Assembly: GCA_934465535.1 (NCBI GenBank)
Contig: CAKSKV010000001.1
Location: forward strand, 186,001 to 250,000
Length of the DNA: 64,000 bases
Direction of reading: 5' to 3'
From: an uncultured Clostridia bacterium
GTDB lineage: Bacteria > Bacillota > Clostridia > Christensenellales > QALW01
Of this stretch, positions 31,519 through 41,273 are shown piece after piece. Within the stretch, counting starts at the first letter, position 1; the number at the start of each line of letters is the position of its first letter. Made by a program: the position numbers and the translations under genes. The notes beneath the pieces were generated by a model. That model worked only from the letters and a program-made list of their open reading frames with translations, was not told where the DNA came from and searched no databases.

Positions 31519-32355
31519 ATGAACGGAGAAAACAAAAAAACGGTTGTCGTCGGTATTTATGTAAATACAGACAGAGCGGATATGTCATTGGCGGAAAGCG
31601 TAAAAGCGCAGCTGCTTGCACAGCAGCTTAAGGCGTCGGTATTCTGCGCTCCCGGGCTTTCGGAGCAGGAGACTGCCGAGAATTTTATACAGGGCTGCGA
31701 TGCAGTGCTTGTGCTGGGCGGCGACGGTACATTGCTTATGGTTTCAAAAATCTGCGCGCGCCTTGCGGTGCCTGTTATGGGCATAAACATGGGGCGTCTT
31801 GGCTTTCTTTCGGAGGCGGAGCTTTCGGAAACGGAAAAAGCGGCCAAGGCTTTGGCAAGCGGGAATTATCTTATCGAAGACAGAATGATGCTTTGCTGCC
31901 GTGTGGACGGCAGAGAGCTTTATGCGCTTAATGAGGTGGTGCTGCACCGCAGTACGGATGAAAGAATGATAAGGCTCAGCGTCAGCGCGGACGGGCAGGC
32001 GGTGGATCGCTTTTATGCCGACGGAGTGCTGGCGGCGTCGCCTACCGGGTCAACGGCATACAATCTATCGGCCGGAGGACCTATCGCATCGCCGGGGGCG
32101 CAGGTGATGCTGCTCACTCCCATATGTGCACATACATTAAGAGCGCGGCCGTATGTTTTTGCAGCGGAGGAACGGTTGGCTATAAGCTCCGAGGGGCAGA
32201 CGGTCATAGCCATTGACGGAGCGGAGGTATGCCGCGGGCGCAATTGCAGTGTGCAGGTGTACAGGGCGCCGTTTAGGGCAAGGTTCATAAAAATATCGCA
32301 CAGAAGCTTCTATCAAAGGCTTAACAGCAAGCTAAACGAATGGAGCACAGATTAG
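31519..32355 (+). CDS. nadK: NAD kinase
   Basis: It phosphorylates NAD+ to NADP+. The protein is about 278 residues. Motifs: VLVLGGDGTLLMVSK (catalytic GGDGT), GINMGRLGFLSEAE, ALNEVVLHR and ASPTGSTAYNLSAGGP. Of the clustered starts (GTG 31510, ATG 31513, ATG 31519) the last has the best spacing from the G4 run at 31507-31510. It is first in the conserved clostridial nadK-argR-recN order. Confidence 0.93.
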   Translation: MNGENKKTVVVGIYVNTDRADMSLAESVKAQLLAQQLKASVFCAPGLSEQETAENFIQGCDAVLVLGGDGTLLMVSKICARLAVPVMGINMGRLGFLSEAELSETEKAAKALASGNYLIEDRMMLCCRVDGRELYALNEVVLHRSTDERMIRLSVSADGQAVDRFYADGVLAASPTGSTAYNLSAGGPIASPGAQVMLLTPICAHTLRARPYVFAAEERLAISSEGQTVIAIDGAEVCRGRNCSVQVYRAPFRARFIKISHRSFYQRLNSKLNEWSTD

Positions 32356-32410
32356 GAGCCCGGAATAAAAAGGAAGGGGGCTGCTTTGCGCGGCCGTACA
32401 GCGGAAGAAT

Positions 32411-32872
32411 ATGAAATCGGGAAGACAGGATAGAATACTGGAAATAATCCGGGATAATGAGGTGCGCACGCAGCAGGAGCTTGCGGCGCGGCTTCGGAGC
32501 GAGGGCTTCGATGTTACTCAGGCTACCGTTTCCAGAGATATAAAAGAGCTGAATCTTATAAAGACGGCCTGCGAGCAGGGCGGCTACCGTTACAGCGTTC
32601 AGAGCGGGGTCCGTCAGGAGGAGCAGGACAGGCTGCACAGGATATTTGCAAGCACAGTGCTCGAGGTGCGCAGCGCCAACAATCTTATCGTGCTTAAAAC
32701 CATGGAGGGCAGCGCGAACACCGTAGCGGTAGTGATAGACGGGCTTAATAACGATGATATTCTCGGCTGCATCGCCGGGGATGATACGATACTTATCGTT
32801 GTAAGCGGAAACGATAAAACGGCGGAGATCATCGGGCTTATTGATGAGCTCAGGGGTCAGGCGGAGGTTTAG
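32411..32872 (+). CDS. argR: Arginine repressor
   Basis: The 153-residue ArgR/AhrC protein has an N-terminal winged HTH (RILEIIRDNEVRTQQELAARL, then VTQATVSRDIKELNLIK, about 8-55). The C-terminal hexamerisation/arginine-binding domain ends GDDTILIVVSGNDKTAEIIGLIDEL. It represses arginine synthesis genes when arginine binds. Start is ATG 32411 with no strong ribosome site (GGAAGAAT). It is 2 bp from recN. Confidence 0.94.
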   Translation: MKSGRQDRILEIIRDNEVRTQQELAARLRSEGFDVTQATVSRDIKELNLIKTACEQGGYRYSVQSGVRQEEQDRLHRIFASTVLEVRSANNLIVLKTMEGSANTVAVVIDGLNNDDILGCIAGDDTILIVVSGNDKTAEIIGLIDELRGQAEV

Positions 32873-32874
32873 GT

Positions 32875-34575
32875 ATGCTTCAAAGCCTTAGCGTAAAAAA
32901 CATTGCGCTTATTGACGGGATCACCGTGGAACTCTCTGACGGCTTTAATGTGATCACGGGCGAGACCGGCGCAGGAAAATCAATTCTGGTGGATTCGCTG
33001 GAGCTGCTGCTTGGCGACAGGGCGGACAAGGCGCTGGTGCGTACGGGCGCGCAGTCCGCAGAGGTTGAGGGCGTGTTTTTTGTGCGCCCGGAGGTGCGCC
33101 AAAAGGTTTTCGGGCTTCTTGATGTGCCGCCGGAGGAGGAACTGGCGGTAAGAAGAACGCTTGCGGCGGACGGACGCAGCACCGTGCGCGTAAACGGACA
33201 TGCGGTTACGCTCTCCATGCTGCGTGCAGCCATGGAGTATGTGGCGGATATATACGGTCAGCACGAAAGCACGGCGCTGCTGCATAAGGAAAATCATCTT
33301 CGTTTACTTGATGCCTATGCGCATGAAAAGCTGAAGGAACAGCTGGCAGAGTGCGCAGAGCTGTATTCGGGGTACAGCGAAATAAAGCGCCGGCTGAGCG
33401 CCGGGTACGGAAGCCCCGAGGAAAGAGCACGCAGAATGGATATGCTGCGCTTTCAGATAGAGGAAATAGAGACAGCCGCCATAGAGGAGGATGAAGAAGC
33501 GCAGCTGTATAAAGACAGGGAACGCTTAAGAAATGCAGAAAGAATAGCCGAAGGCATAAATGCCGCGCACGAGGCACTTAACGGTGAGGAGGACGGTGCG
33601 TGTCAGGCGCTGAGCGTTGCGGTAAAAGCCTTGCGGGAAGTGGCCGGAATGGACGAGAGTATGGCAGAGTTTGCGCAGCGTTTGCAGGATGCGCTTTACG
33701 AAGCGGAGGATATATCGCAGGAGTTGGACAATATATCGCAGTATGAGCAGGGCGAACAGAGTCTGGAAGAGCTGGAGGAGCGCATAGAGGAGCTTAAGCA
33801 GCTTAAAAGAAAGTACGGAGCCAGCCTTGCGGAGGTGGCGGAGTATGCAAAAAATGCGCGTGCCGAGCTTGAGGAGCTGGAAAATGCGGAGGATACTGTA
33901 CTCAGACTGGCGTCGGATATGGATAAAACACGCACCCGCCTTTACCAATGCAGTGTCAAGCTGGACGCTATGCGCCGCGAAGCGGCAAAAGAGTTTGAAG
34001 ATGCACTGTCAAAGGAGCTTAAGCTGCTGGGCATGAAAAGCGCGGTCTTTTCGGTGGAATTTGCGCCCCTGCCGCAAAAGGAGCAGGCAGTGTTCACTCC
34101 GGAGGGGATAAGCGAAGCGGAGTTTCTGTTCTCGGCAAACCTTGGAGAACCGCTTAAACCCCTGTACAGAGTTATTTCAGGCGGTGAAATGAGCAGGTTC
34201 ATGTTGGCGTTAAAGAGCATAATGGCCGATTGCGATAATATAGACACTATGGTCTTTGACGAGATAGATACCGGCATAAGCGGCCGTATGGCGCAGGTAA
34301 CGGCGGAAAAGATGGCGGGAATAGCACTGGGGCATCAGGTGCTGTGCGTTACGCATCTGCCGCAGATAGCCGCGATGGCTGACAAGCACTTTTTCATATC
34401 AAAAAGCGAGCGCAACGGAAAAACCGTAACCGAACTGGAAGACTTGGACAGCGACAGACGCTGCGTCGAGATAGCGCGGCTTGCCGGAGGCGAGCTGACA
34501 AAAATCGCGCTTGCCCACGCGCAGGAAATGCTTAAAGCGGCGCAGGAGTATAAAATGCGGGCAGCAAACGGGTAA
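32875..34575 (+). CDS. recN: DNA repair protein RecN
   Basis: This SMC-like ATPase acts in double-strand break repair. The 566-residue protein has Walker A GETGAGKSILVDSLELLLGDRA near the N terminus. Central coiled-coil arms (about 150-380) contain the runs EELEERIEELKQLKRKYG and ARAELEELENAEDTVLRL. The C-terminal signature/Walker B segment reads SGGEMSRFMLALKSIMAD...VFDEIDTGISGRMAQ. It follows argR by 2 bp and ends with a strong terminator. Confidence 0.95.
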   Translation: MLQSLSVKNIALIDGITVELSDGFNVITGETGAGKSILVDSLELLLGDRADKALVRTGAQSAEVEGVFFVRPEVRQKVFGLLDVPPEEELAVRRTLAADGRSTVRVNGHAVTLSMLRAAMEYVADIYGQHESTALLHKENHLRLLDAYAHEKLKEQLAECAELYSGYSEIKRRLSAGYGSPEERARRMDMLRFQIEEIETAAIEEDEEAQLYKDRERLRNAERIAEGINAAHEALNGEEDGACQALSVAVKALREVAGMDESMAEFAQRLQDALYEAEDISQELDNISQYEQGEQSLEELEERIEELKQLKRKYGASLAEVAEYAKNARAELEELENAEDTVLRLASDMDKTRTRLYQCSVKLDAMRREAAKEFEDALSKELKLLGMKSAVFSVEFAPLPQKEQAVFTPEGISEAEFLFSANLGEPLKPLYRVISGGEMSRFMLALKSIMADCDNIDTMVFDEIDTGISGRMAQVTAEKMAGIALGHQVLCVTHLPQIAAMADKHFFISKSERNGKTVTELEDLDSDRRCVEIARLAGGELTKIALAHAQEMLKAAQEYKMRAANG

Positions 34576-34591
34576 TATTTAAGATAATAAA

Positions 34592-37441
34592 TTATATCGC
34601 GGCCGGGGCATTGCCCCGGCCTTTTGTGCGCCGGCAAATGCCGTGTTGTTCCTGTATTTCGACTGTATTGTTCAGCTCGTGTATTGCCGCCTGATACGAG
34701 CGCAGGGATTTCGTCTCCTGCTCATTCTGCGCTATCTGCATGAAGAGGTTGGAAAGCTCCTTGCGCGGGTTGAACTGGTTCTCATCGCTGCGCAGCTCAA
34801 GGTGAATGTCCGGCGAAGATGTCGGGGTTTTGTTATCAAAGCTCTTGAACTGATCGCTGCCGAAGGCCACATACACATTGGCGTTGTCGTATTTGCCCTC
34901 TACAATGTAACCGTCATAGCCCAGCACCTTGCGCACGGCATCCATAACATTTCCGCTGCCTGCGCCCGCATTGGCTATCTCCGCCAATATCTCGCTGTCG
35001 CTTTCGCTGGTGCTCATAATCATGTTTACGGTATCGGAAAGCGCCCTGTTATACCACGCTTTGGAGGGGTAGCCCATACCGCCCTGCGAATCGTAATTCA
35101 GTATTACATCGTCGCCGGTGGGGTCTAATGCCTTAAGCAGCCGTTTTACCTCCGGCGCGGAAAGCGTTACCTCGCTGTCGCTCAGCGGATTTGTAATGTT
35201 CAGATAGCCTTCAAGCAGCTGTCCGCCCTTTTTCTGATAGCCCTCCGCCATGTCCTTGTAGTCCGTGAAATAAAAGCCCTGTCCCTCGGAGCTGCCGTGC
35301 TGGCTCATGAAGTCGGCGGAGAACACATTGAATACGGCAGAGCTGCCGTGGTATACGGTTTTCAGCCGTCCGTCCTTGTCCCGCACCTGACTGTCCTTGA
35401 ATTTCTCCGCCTGCGCCTTCGTCAGCTCTCTGCCCTGATTGTCCCGCAGCTCGTACAGTATATCCCGGTTGCCTTTGTCGAATGTGCCTATGTTGTCCGT
35501 CGCGGACTTGAGCTGCGTGGGGTCAAAGGCTACCCATTCAATACCGTCATGTATGCCGTCATAGCCGAGGTGCTTAAGAATATCGCTTGTCTTGATTCCG
35601 TTGTCGGCGGCATATTCGGACAGGTAATCCATAACGCGCGTCGGGGTCATCAGCTTTTGCTGCGCATGCTTTCGGTATACGCCGTCGTATGCGTCAAGGT
35701 TATGCTTAGTGGCAGCGTAAGTATTCAGCACTTCATCGGCCTGCGCTTTGGTCAATTTCATTTCAAACGGGTGCTTTATGTCCGCATAGACATCCATTCT
35801 GTTCTTGCCGTAGTCCATAAAGGCGGTCTTGCTGGAGGATATGTATATACCGTCGCCGAGCCGCATTCCCTGATTGCTTCCGCTGCGTGCGGGGTCAAAA
35901 ACAGTAAAGGTGCTGTCGGTGTAGTGGTACATCACTCGCGGCGTACCGTCGGCGTTTACCACCTTGCTTGCACGCTTGGGATTCTTCTGCCAGTCACCGA
36001 ACCAGCGCTTGAATTGCTGCGTTTGCGTAACATTTTCAAATTTTGTGTTGACAAACGAACCGGCATCGCGTATACTGTGAATGTAGCCATCGGTTACTGT
36101 CTTTCCACCGGGGAATTGTACCCCGGATGCATTGAACAGAGCGGTGGCGCTTTTTTTATTCAAGTAGAACAGGCGAACAGCGGTGTCGGAATCGTTAGTT
36201 ATCGCGTCTGCCAAGAGTTTTGCTGCATTGGCGCGCGTATGTATGGAGGTTATGGCGTTACTGTCTATGCGCTCTCCATTCATGATGCCGTAACCCTCAA
36301 TTTCAACAGCAGCAAACATAGGCTTGTTTCCGAATGACAAGTCCAATATTGCCACAATGCTGGACTGCGGCTTGGTGTTTGAAGCAATTATTGCGACAGG
36401 ATTTTTCATTGCTTCTGGGATACGCTTCAGATTTGCCTCGCCGAAGTTATGATCCACTTTATTCCCCTGCAGGACATCTTTAAGGTGCCCGGTCGCATAA
36501 GTCATGGGCAGTGCGTTCAGCCCTATTTTTTGGAACACTTCCGGTGTTGCGCCGACAATGAGTGTGTCGTATTTAGGGAATTTTCCGGCCTTGTAGTCGT
36601 CTATCTGCTGTGCAAAGGTTTTGGAATAGTCGTAGGAACGGATTTCCGACATGGTATCTTTTCCCGCGCTCTTCCTGCCTTCGTTCTCCTTTATCGCCCC
36701 CTTAAGCGCATTGTCCCACAGCTTCTGCGTTTCCTTAAGGCTGGTTTCGCTTGCCGCTATGGCGCGGGCTTCGGGGCTGGTGGCGTCAAGGTTTTCAAAG
36801 GCGGCCTTTCTGTTGGCGGAAAGCTTTTTAATAAAGCCGTCAAGCCCCGCCTTTATGCGCTGCGCAAGAGACAGGTTCTGCCGCGCCAGTTTTTCAAACA
36901 CTTCACTGTTTTTCAGCATCATTTCACAGGCGGCTGCCACCATTTCTTCCTTTGCCTGTTCGCGGGTAAGCTCCTTGCCCACCTGATCTTTGTACTGCTC
37001 CTGTATGTCCTCTATGCGGTTATCTACGCTCTTTTCGCCGTACTGCTCCGTAAACCGGGACAGAACATAATCCTCAAGCAGGGAATAGGTCTGCGTGCCG
37101 GAGGCGGCTATATAGTGCGTTATTTCATGCGACGCCGTTTTCAGTATTGCACTGCCGGTTATGTCGGTAATGCTCTGCATGCCGGCATTGACGGAAACAT
37201 ACAGGGTATTGGTTACACCGTCGTAATGCCCGTTTTCCACTGCAAACGCGCCTGTTACATCCACGCCCGACATAAGGGTTATGTTTATGCCGGAAACCTC
37301 GCTGACGGCCTTCAGATAGCTTACCGCGGCGGTCTGCTTGGTGGTGAGTAGAACGGATCCGGCATTGTCAAAAGCATAAGCAAGACCGGAATATATTTGA
37401 AAAATGCGTGAAACGGCATCGGAAATTTCGGCATTAAACAA
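34592..37441 (-). CDS. Phage/ICE-type polyvalent protein with HExxH and two ADP-ribosyltransferase-like domains, probably truncated at both ends
   Basis: The 949 codons are open. Regions in order: metallopeptidase-like segment with HEITH (residues 105-109); a helical part (120-260); a MuF C-terminal-like domain (about 285-460: YDTLIVGATPEVFQKIGL, NPVAIIASNTKPQSSIVAILDL); then two ART-PolyVal-like domains, FKRWFGDW...VMYHYTDSTFTVFDPARSG...GIYISSSK (478-645) and TVYHGSSAVFNVFSADF...GQGFYFTD...ANVYVAFGSDQFKS (695-868). Such proteins are carried by phages and conjugative elements. The frame begins directly after a stop at 37454 with only TTG 37441 as start and no ribosome site, and its last codons run through the recN terminator. 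Both ends thus look cut, leaving an orphan remnant. Confidence 0.7.
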   Translation of the reverse strand: MFNAEISDAVSRIFQIYSGLAYAFDNAGSVLLTTKQTAAVSYLKAVSEVSGINITLMSGVDVTGAFAVENGHYDGVTNTLYVSVNAGMQSITDITGSAILKTASHEITHYIAASGTQTYSLLEDYVLSRFTEQYGEKSVDNRIEDIQEQYKDQVGKELTREQAKEEMVAAACEMMLKNSEVFEKLARQNLSLAQRIKAGLDGFIKKLSANRKAAFENLDATSPEARAIAASETSLKETQKLWDNALKGAIKENEGRKSAGKDTMSEIRSYDYSKTFAQQIDDYKAGKFPKYDTLIVGATPEVFQKIGLNALPMTYATGHLKDVLQGNKVDHNFGEANLKRIPEAMKNPVAIIASNTKPQSSIVAILDLSFGNKPMFAAVEIEGYGIMNGERIDSNAITSIHTRANAAKLLADAITNDSDTAVRLFYLNKKSATALFNASGVQFPGGKTVTDGYIHSIRDAGSFVNTKFENVTQTQQFKRWFGDWQKNPKRASKVVNADGTPRVMYHYTDSTFTVFDPARSGSNQGMRLGDGIYISSSKTAFMDYGKNRMDVYADIKHPFEMKLTKAQADEVLNTYAATKHNLDAYDGVYRKHAQQKLMTPTRVMDYLSEYAADNGIKTSDILKHLGYDGIHDGIEWVAFDPTQLKSATDNIGTFDKGNRDILYELRDNQGRELTKAQAEKFKDSQVRDKDGRLKTVYHGSSAVFNVFSADFMSQHGSSEGQGFYFTDYKDMAEGYQKKGGQLLEGYLNITNPLSDSEVTLSAPEVKRLLKALDPTGDDVILNYDSQGGMGYPSKAWYNRALSDTVNMIMSTSESDSEILAEIANAGAGSGNVMDAVRKVLGYDGYIVEGKYDNANVYVAFGSDQFKSFDNKTPTSSPDIHLELRSDENQFNPRKELSNLFMQIAQNEQETKSLRSYQAAIHELNNTVEIQEQHGICRRTKGRGNAPAAI
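34601..34625 (+). terminator. Terminator of the nadK-argR-recN operon
   Basis: A perfect GC-rich 9-bp stem GGCCGGGGC/GCCCCGGCC (34601-34609, 34613-34621), loop ATT, then TTTT. The reading frame of the opposite-strand polyvalent gene runs through it. Confidence 0.9.
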
Positions 37442-37510
37442 GGTGTGTGCGATTCATCAAAAATCTTATAAATATTAATAAAATATTCATTAAAAATATT
37501 GGGAAAACTA

Positions 37511-37539
37511 TTGACAAAAACAATTAACGGATATATACT
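37511..37539 (+). promoter_or_regulatory. Promoter of the hrcA heat-shock operon
   Basis: A perfect TTGACA (37511-37516), a 17-bp spacer and TATACT (37534-37539), immediately before the CIRCE operator. Confidence 0.85.
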
Positions 37540-37548
37540 TTCCTCAAG

Positions 37549-37575
37549 TTAGCACTCAAGAGGTGCGAGTGCTAA
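37549..37575. promoter_or_regulatory. CIRCE operator (HrcA binding site)
   Basis: The perfect consensus inverted repeat TTAGCACTC-N9-GAGTGCTAA, placed just after the transcription start of the hrcA-grpE-dnaK-dnaJ operon. HrcA binding here represses the operon, which is therefore autoregulated. Confidence 0.98.
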
Positions 37576-37627
37576 CGAAGTTTGAATGTTACATACAAAC
37601 AAAGGCGAAGAAGGGAGCGGCGCGAAT

Positions 37628-38704
37628 ATGGAACTTTCGGAGCGTAAAAAGAAAATCCTTAAGACCATAATCGACGACTATATCTCTACGGCAATGCCGG
37701 TGGGTTCAAAGACAATAGCCGAGCATATGGGCATGAGCATAAGCTCTGCAACGGTGCGCAACGAGATGAACGAGCTGGAAAGCATGGGCTATCTTGATCA
37801 GCCGCATACTTCGGCGGGCAGGATACCTTCGGACAAGGCGTTCAGAATGTATGTGGACAGCCTGCTTGAAATGACACAGCTTACCGCACCGGAGATAAGC
37901 TTTGCAAGTGATTATTATGACGAACGGATGGTGCAGACGGAAGCGGTGCTCAAGGCGGCGGCTTCGGCCATAAGCGAAGCTACGGATTATGTATCCGTGG
38001 TTATGGCGCCAAGGCTCAGTTCGGTTACAATAAGGCATTTGCAGCTGGTGCCGATAAGCGACAATTCGGCACTTGCGGTGCTGGTAACGGATGCCGGCGT
38101 AATCAGAGATACGCCCATCGCCTTCAACACCGCAGTTACGCCGGAACAGCTTGAAGATGTAAGCAAGGCGCTCAACAATATATTTGCAGGGCGCAGGCTG
38201 ACATCGGAGGATCTGAACATTCATTCCGAGATAATGCAGGAGCTTCAGGGTCAGCGCGAGGTGTTCTCACAGGTAACGGATATACTCCGCAGCCATTTGC
38301 TCACCTCGGACACCGCTTTTACGGTGGGAGGCACGGCAAAGCTGCTGAGCCATCCCGAATACAGCGATGTTGAGCGTGCCCGGGATATGCTCCAGCTGCT
38401 GGACTCCGGCAGCGAGATAGGCTCTGTGCTGAAGGAATCCGACGGCGTGGAAATGAAGGTTTCCATAGGCAGTGAAAACCGCAGCAGCCGCCTTAAGGAT
38501 TGCGCGGTAGTGACCGCGAGCTACAAGATAGGCGACAGAAACGCCGGAACAATCGGCGTTATAGGGCCGGTGCGCATGCAGTATGATAAGGTAATCAAGG
38601 TGCTCTCATATATGAAGCAGTCCCTTTCGGAGGTTCTGGGAAGCTCCGGAAAGCTTATTGAAGAGGGCGGTAAGGAGAAGGAAAATGAAGAAGGAAAAAA
38701 CTGA
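37628..38704 (+). CDS. hrcA: Heat-inducible transcription repressor HrcA
   Basis: The 358-residue repressor binds CIRCE. The N-terminal winged HTH reads RKKKILKTIIDDYISTAMPVGSKTIAEH, then SSATVRNEMNELESMGYLDQPHTSAGRIPSDKAFRMYVD. The C-terminal ligand/GroE-responsive domain contains IGSENRSSRLKDCAVVTASYK and TIGVIGPVRMQYDKVI. The start MELSERKK follows AGGGAG by 10 bp; the 14 extra upstream codons overlap the leader. It overlaps grpE by 20 bp. Confidence 0.97.
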   Translation: MELSERKKKILKTIIDDYISTAMPVGSKTIAEHMGMSISSATVRNEMNELESMGYLDQPHTSAGRIPSDKAFRMYVDSLLEMTQLTAPEISFASDYYDERMVQTEAVLKAAASAISEATDYVSVVMAPRLSSVTIRHLQLVPISDNSALAVLVTDAGVIRDTPIAFNTAVTPEQLEDVSKALNNIFAGRRLTSEDLNIHSEIMQELQGQREVFSQVTDILRSHLLTSDTAFTVGGTAKLLSHPEYSDVERARDMLQLLDSGSEIGSVLKESDGVEMKVSIGSENRSSRLKDCAVVTASYKIGDRNAGTIGVIGPVRMQYDKVIKVLSYMKQSLSEVLGSSGKLIEEGGKEKENEEGKN

Positions 38705-39269
38705 GAAGCCGGAAAACGAGCAGCAGGAGACAAAAGAGTCTGTGAAGGAAAACAAAAACGATGCTGCTGATCAGTATATGGATCCTGCCGAGGCCAAGGA
38801 GTGCGCAGAGTGCAAAACACAGGCTGAGGATGAGAAGGTAAAGCTTCAGCAGAAGGTGGACTATTATATTGATATAGCGCGCAGAACGCAGGCCGATTTT
38901 GAAAACTACCGCAAAAGAAATCTTTCTGCAAGGGCGGAAGCGCTTGCGGAGGGTAAGACCGAAACCGTCAAGGCGTTTCTTCCCGTGATTGACGATATAG
39001 ACAGGGCGTTAAGCCATGTAAAGGAGGAGGATGCAATCTCCGAGGGCTTAAGGTTAGTGCGACGGCAGATAGACAAGGCGCTTGGAAGCCTTAAAGTGGA
39101 GGAGATAGGCAGCGTGGGCGAAAAGTTTGATCCCAACTTTCACGAGGCCGTTATGCAGGTTCCGCCTCAGGAGGGGCAGGAAAGCGGCATTATTGCCGAG
39201 GTATTCCGCAAGGGATACAAAATGGGTGACAAAGTATTGCGCTACACCATGGTAAAGGTCACGGAGTAG
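38685..39269 (+). CDS. grpE: Nucleotide exchange factor GrpE
   Basis: The 194-residue protein is the ADP-release factor for DnaK. It has an acidic/Lys-rich disordered N terminus (1-50), a long dimerisation helix (about 50-100: QADFENYRKRNLSARAEALAEG) and a C-terminal beta wing (EKFDPNFHEAVMQVP...VRKGYKM-like). The start is ATG 38685 behind AAGGAGAAGGAAA. Confidence 0.95.
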   Translation: MKKEKTEKPENEQQETKESVKENKNDAADQYMDPAEAKECAECKTQAEDEKVKLQQKVDYYIDIARRTQADFENYRKRNLSARAEALAEGKTETVKAFLPVIDDIDRALSHVKEEDAISEGLRLVRRQIDKALGSLKVEEIGSVGEKFDPNFHEAVMQVPPQEGQESGIIAEVFRKGYKMGDKVLRYTMVKVTE

Positions 39270-39390
39270 AAACAGTACACAAATATAATATCTATCGCCG
39301 TTAAAAGGGCGTTGATATAAATTTCGAACAGCGTGTTCGGAACCGAAAGACAGAAAAATTAAAATAAAAAATATATCGGAGGCATTTATT

Positions 39391-41244
39391 ATGAGTAAGA
39401 TTATTGGTATAGATTTAGGAACAACTAACTCCTGCGTTGCAGTTATGGAGGGCGGCGAGCCCGTTGTAATCCCAAATTCCGAGGGAAGCAGAACCACCCC
39501 TTCCGTGGTGGCGGTAAATAAAGACGGCGAGCGTCTGGTAGGTGCTATTGCAAAGCGTCAGGCGGTTGTCAATGCCGACAGTACGGTTATATCAATAAAA
39601 AGAGAGATGGGTACAAATTTCAAGGCGAAAATGGGCGGCAAGGAATATACGCCTCAGGAAATATCGGCTATGATCCTTCAGAAGCTTAAGGCCGATGCCG
39701 AGAGCTATTTGGGCGAGCCGGTTACTCAGGCCGTAATTACGGTTCCTGCATATTTTTCGGATTCTCAGCGTCAGTCTACAAAGGACGCCGGCAAAATCGC
39801 CGGTCTTGAAGTGCTGCGTATCATAAACGAGCCTACGGCGGCATCGCTTGCTTACGGTCTTGACAAAGAGGGCAATCACAAGATACTGGTTTATGACCTG
39901 GGCGGCGGTACCTTCGATGTATCCATACTGGAGATAGGCGACGGCGTGTTTGAAGTGCTTGCCACAAACGGAAATACCCGTCTTGGCGGTGATGACTTTG
40001 ATAACCGCATTATCAACTGGATGGTGGATGAGTTCAAAAAGAGCAACGGTGTAGACCTTTCTAAGGACAAAAAGGCGATGCAGAGGCTTAAGGAAGCTGC
40101 CGAGAAGGCTAAGATCGACCTTTCCGGTGTCATGAGCACCAGCATAAGCCTGCCGTATATTACGGTTTCCGACGGCGAGCCGCTGCATCTTGATATGACT
40201 CTTACAAGAGCTAAATTCGACGAGATGACGCATGACCTGGTTCAGGCCACCATTGAGCCTGTGCGCAAGGCACTCAAGGATTCCGGACTTACGCTGGATA
40301 AGATCGACAGAGTCATTCTGGTGGGCGGTTCCACAAGAATACCTGCCGTACAGGCAGCCGTGAAGGAAATCACCGGCAAGGAGCCGTATAAGGGAATCAA
40401 CCCCGACGAGTGCGTTGCCATCGGTGCTGCTATTCAGGCCGGCGTGCTTGCAGGCGAGGTGCACGATGTGCTGCTGCTGGATGTAACTCCGTTGTCCTTG
40501 GGCATTGAAACTCTCGGCGGCGTATGCACGAAGCTCATTGAGAGAAATACCACGATTCCGGCAAAGAAGAGTCAGATATTCTCTACTGCAACCGACGGAC
40601 AGACCTCTGTTACCATACATGTTCTCCAGGGCGAGCGTGAAATGGCGGCGGACAACAAGACGCTGGGCAACTTCAATTTGGACGGCATCCCGGCCGCGCC
40701 CAGAGGAGTTCCGCAGATTGAGGTAACCTTTGACATCGATGCAAACGGCATTGTCCATGTTTCCGCAAAGGATCTCGGAACGGGCAAGGAGCAGAAGATA
40801 ACCATTACCGCAAGCACCAACCTCTCCGAGGCAGAGATAGACAAGGCCGTAAAGGATGCCGAGCAGTTTGCCGCCCAGGATAAGAAGAACAAGGAAGCCA
40901 TCGAGGAGCGCAATAAGGCGGACAGCTTGGTGTATCAGACCGAGCGCACGGTAAAAGAAATGGGCGACAAGCTTTCTGCCGAGGATACCGCAAAGATAAA
41001 TGCGGAGGTCGAGAACACCAAGAAGGCGCTTGAAGGAAACGATACCGAAGCCATCAAGGCTGCAAGCGAAAAGCTGACTAATGTTTCTTATGAGGTGTTC
41101 GGCAAGATTTATCAGCAGCAGGCAGCTGCACAGCAGGCGCAGGGCGCAGCCGGAAACGGTGCATCGGGCGCAGATCAAAGCAGCAATGAAGGCGGAGAAA
41201 AAGTATACGATGCCGACTACGAGGTAGTGGACGACAATAAGTAA
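39391..41244 (+). CDS. dnaK: Chaperone DnaK (Hsp70)
   Basis: The 617-residue ATP-dependent chaperone has IGIDLGTTNSCVAVMEGG at the N terminus, VYDLGGGTFDVSILEIG and LVGGSTRIPAVQ in the ATPase domain, the linker VLLLDVTPLSLG, a beta-sandwich substrate domain and a helical lid with a Gln/Ala/Gly-rich tail ending DADYEVVDDNK. The absence of the roughly 24-residue loop in the ATPase domain is typical of Gram-positives. GGAGG lies 8 bp before the ATG. Confidence 0.98.
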   Translation: MSKIIGIDLGTTNSCVAVMEGGEPVVIPNSEGSRTTPSVVAVNKDGERLVGAIAKRQAVVNADSTVISIKREMGTNFKAKMGGKEYTPQEISAMILQKLKADAESYLGEPVTQAVITVPAYFSDSQRQSTKDAGKIAGLEVLRIINEPTAASLAYGLDKEGNHKILVYDLGGGTFDVSILEIGDGVFEVLATNGNTRLGGDDFDNRIINWMVDEFKKSNGVDLSKDKKAMQRLKEAAEKAKIDLSGVMSTSISLPYITVSDGEPLHLDMTLTRAKFDEMTHDLVQATIEPVRKALKDSGLTLDKIDRVILVGGSTRIPAVQAAVKEITGKEPYKGINPDECVAIGAAIQAGVLAGEVHDVLLLDVTPLSLGIETLGGVCTKLIERNTTIPAKKSQIFSTATDGQTSVTIHVLQGEREMAADNKTLGNFNLDGIPAAPRGVPQIEVTFDIDANGIVHVSAKDLGTGKEQKITITASTNLSEAEIDKAVKDAEQFAAQDKKNKEAIEERNKADSLVYQTERTVKEMGDKLSAEDTAKINAEVENTKKALEGNDTEAIKAASEKLTNVSYEVFGKIYQQQAAAQQAQGAAGNGASGADQSSNEGGEKVYDADYEVVDDNK

Positions 41245-41273
41245 AATTCACGCTTTTGTGTGAGTAAGCCTCT

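Noticed and set aside
35297..37351. Two long plus-strand frames opposite the polyvalent gene
   Set aside because: The minus-strand frame shows clear HExxH and ADP-ribosyltransferase-like motifs; the plus-strand frames have none and no ribosome sites.
39592..41178. A 528-codon open frame antisense to dnaK
   Set aside because: It is a frame shadow of dnaK, with no ribosome site and a composition set by the sense codons; dnaK is certain.
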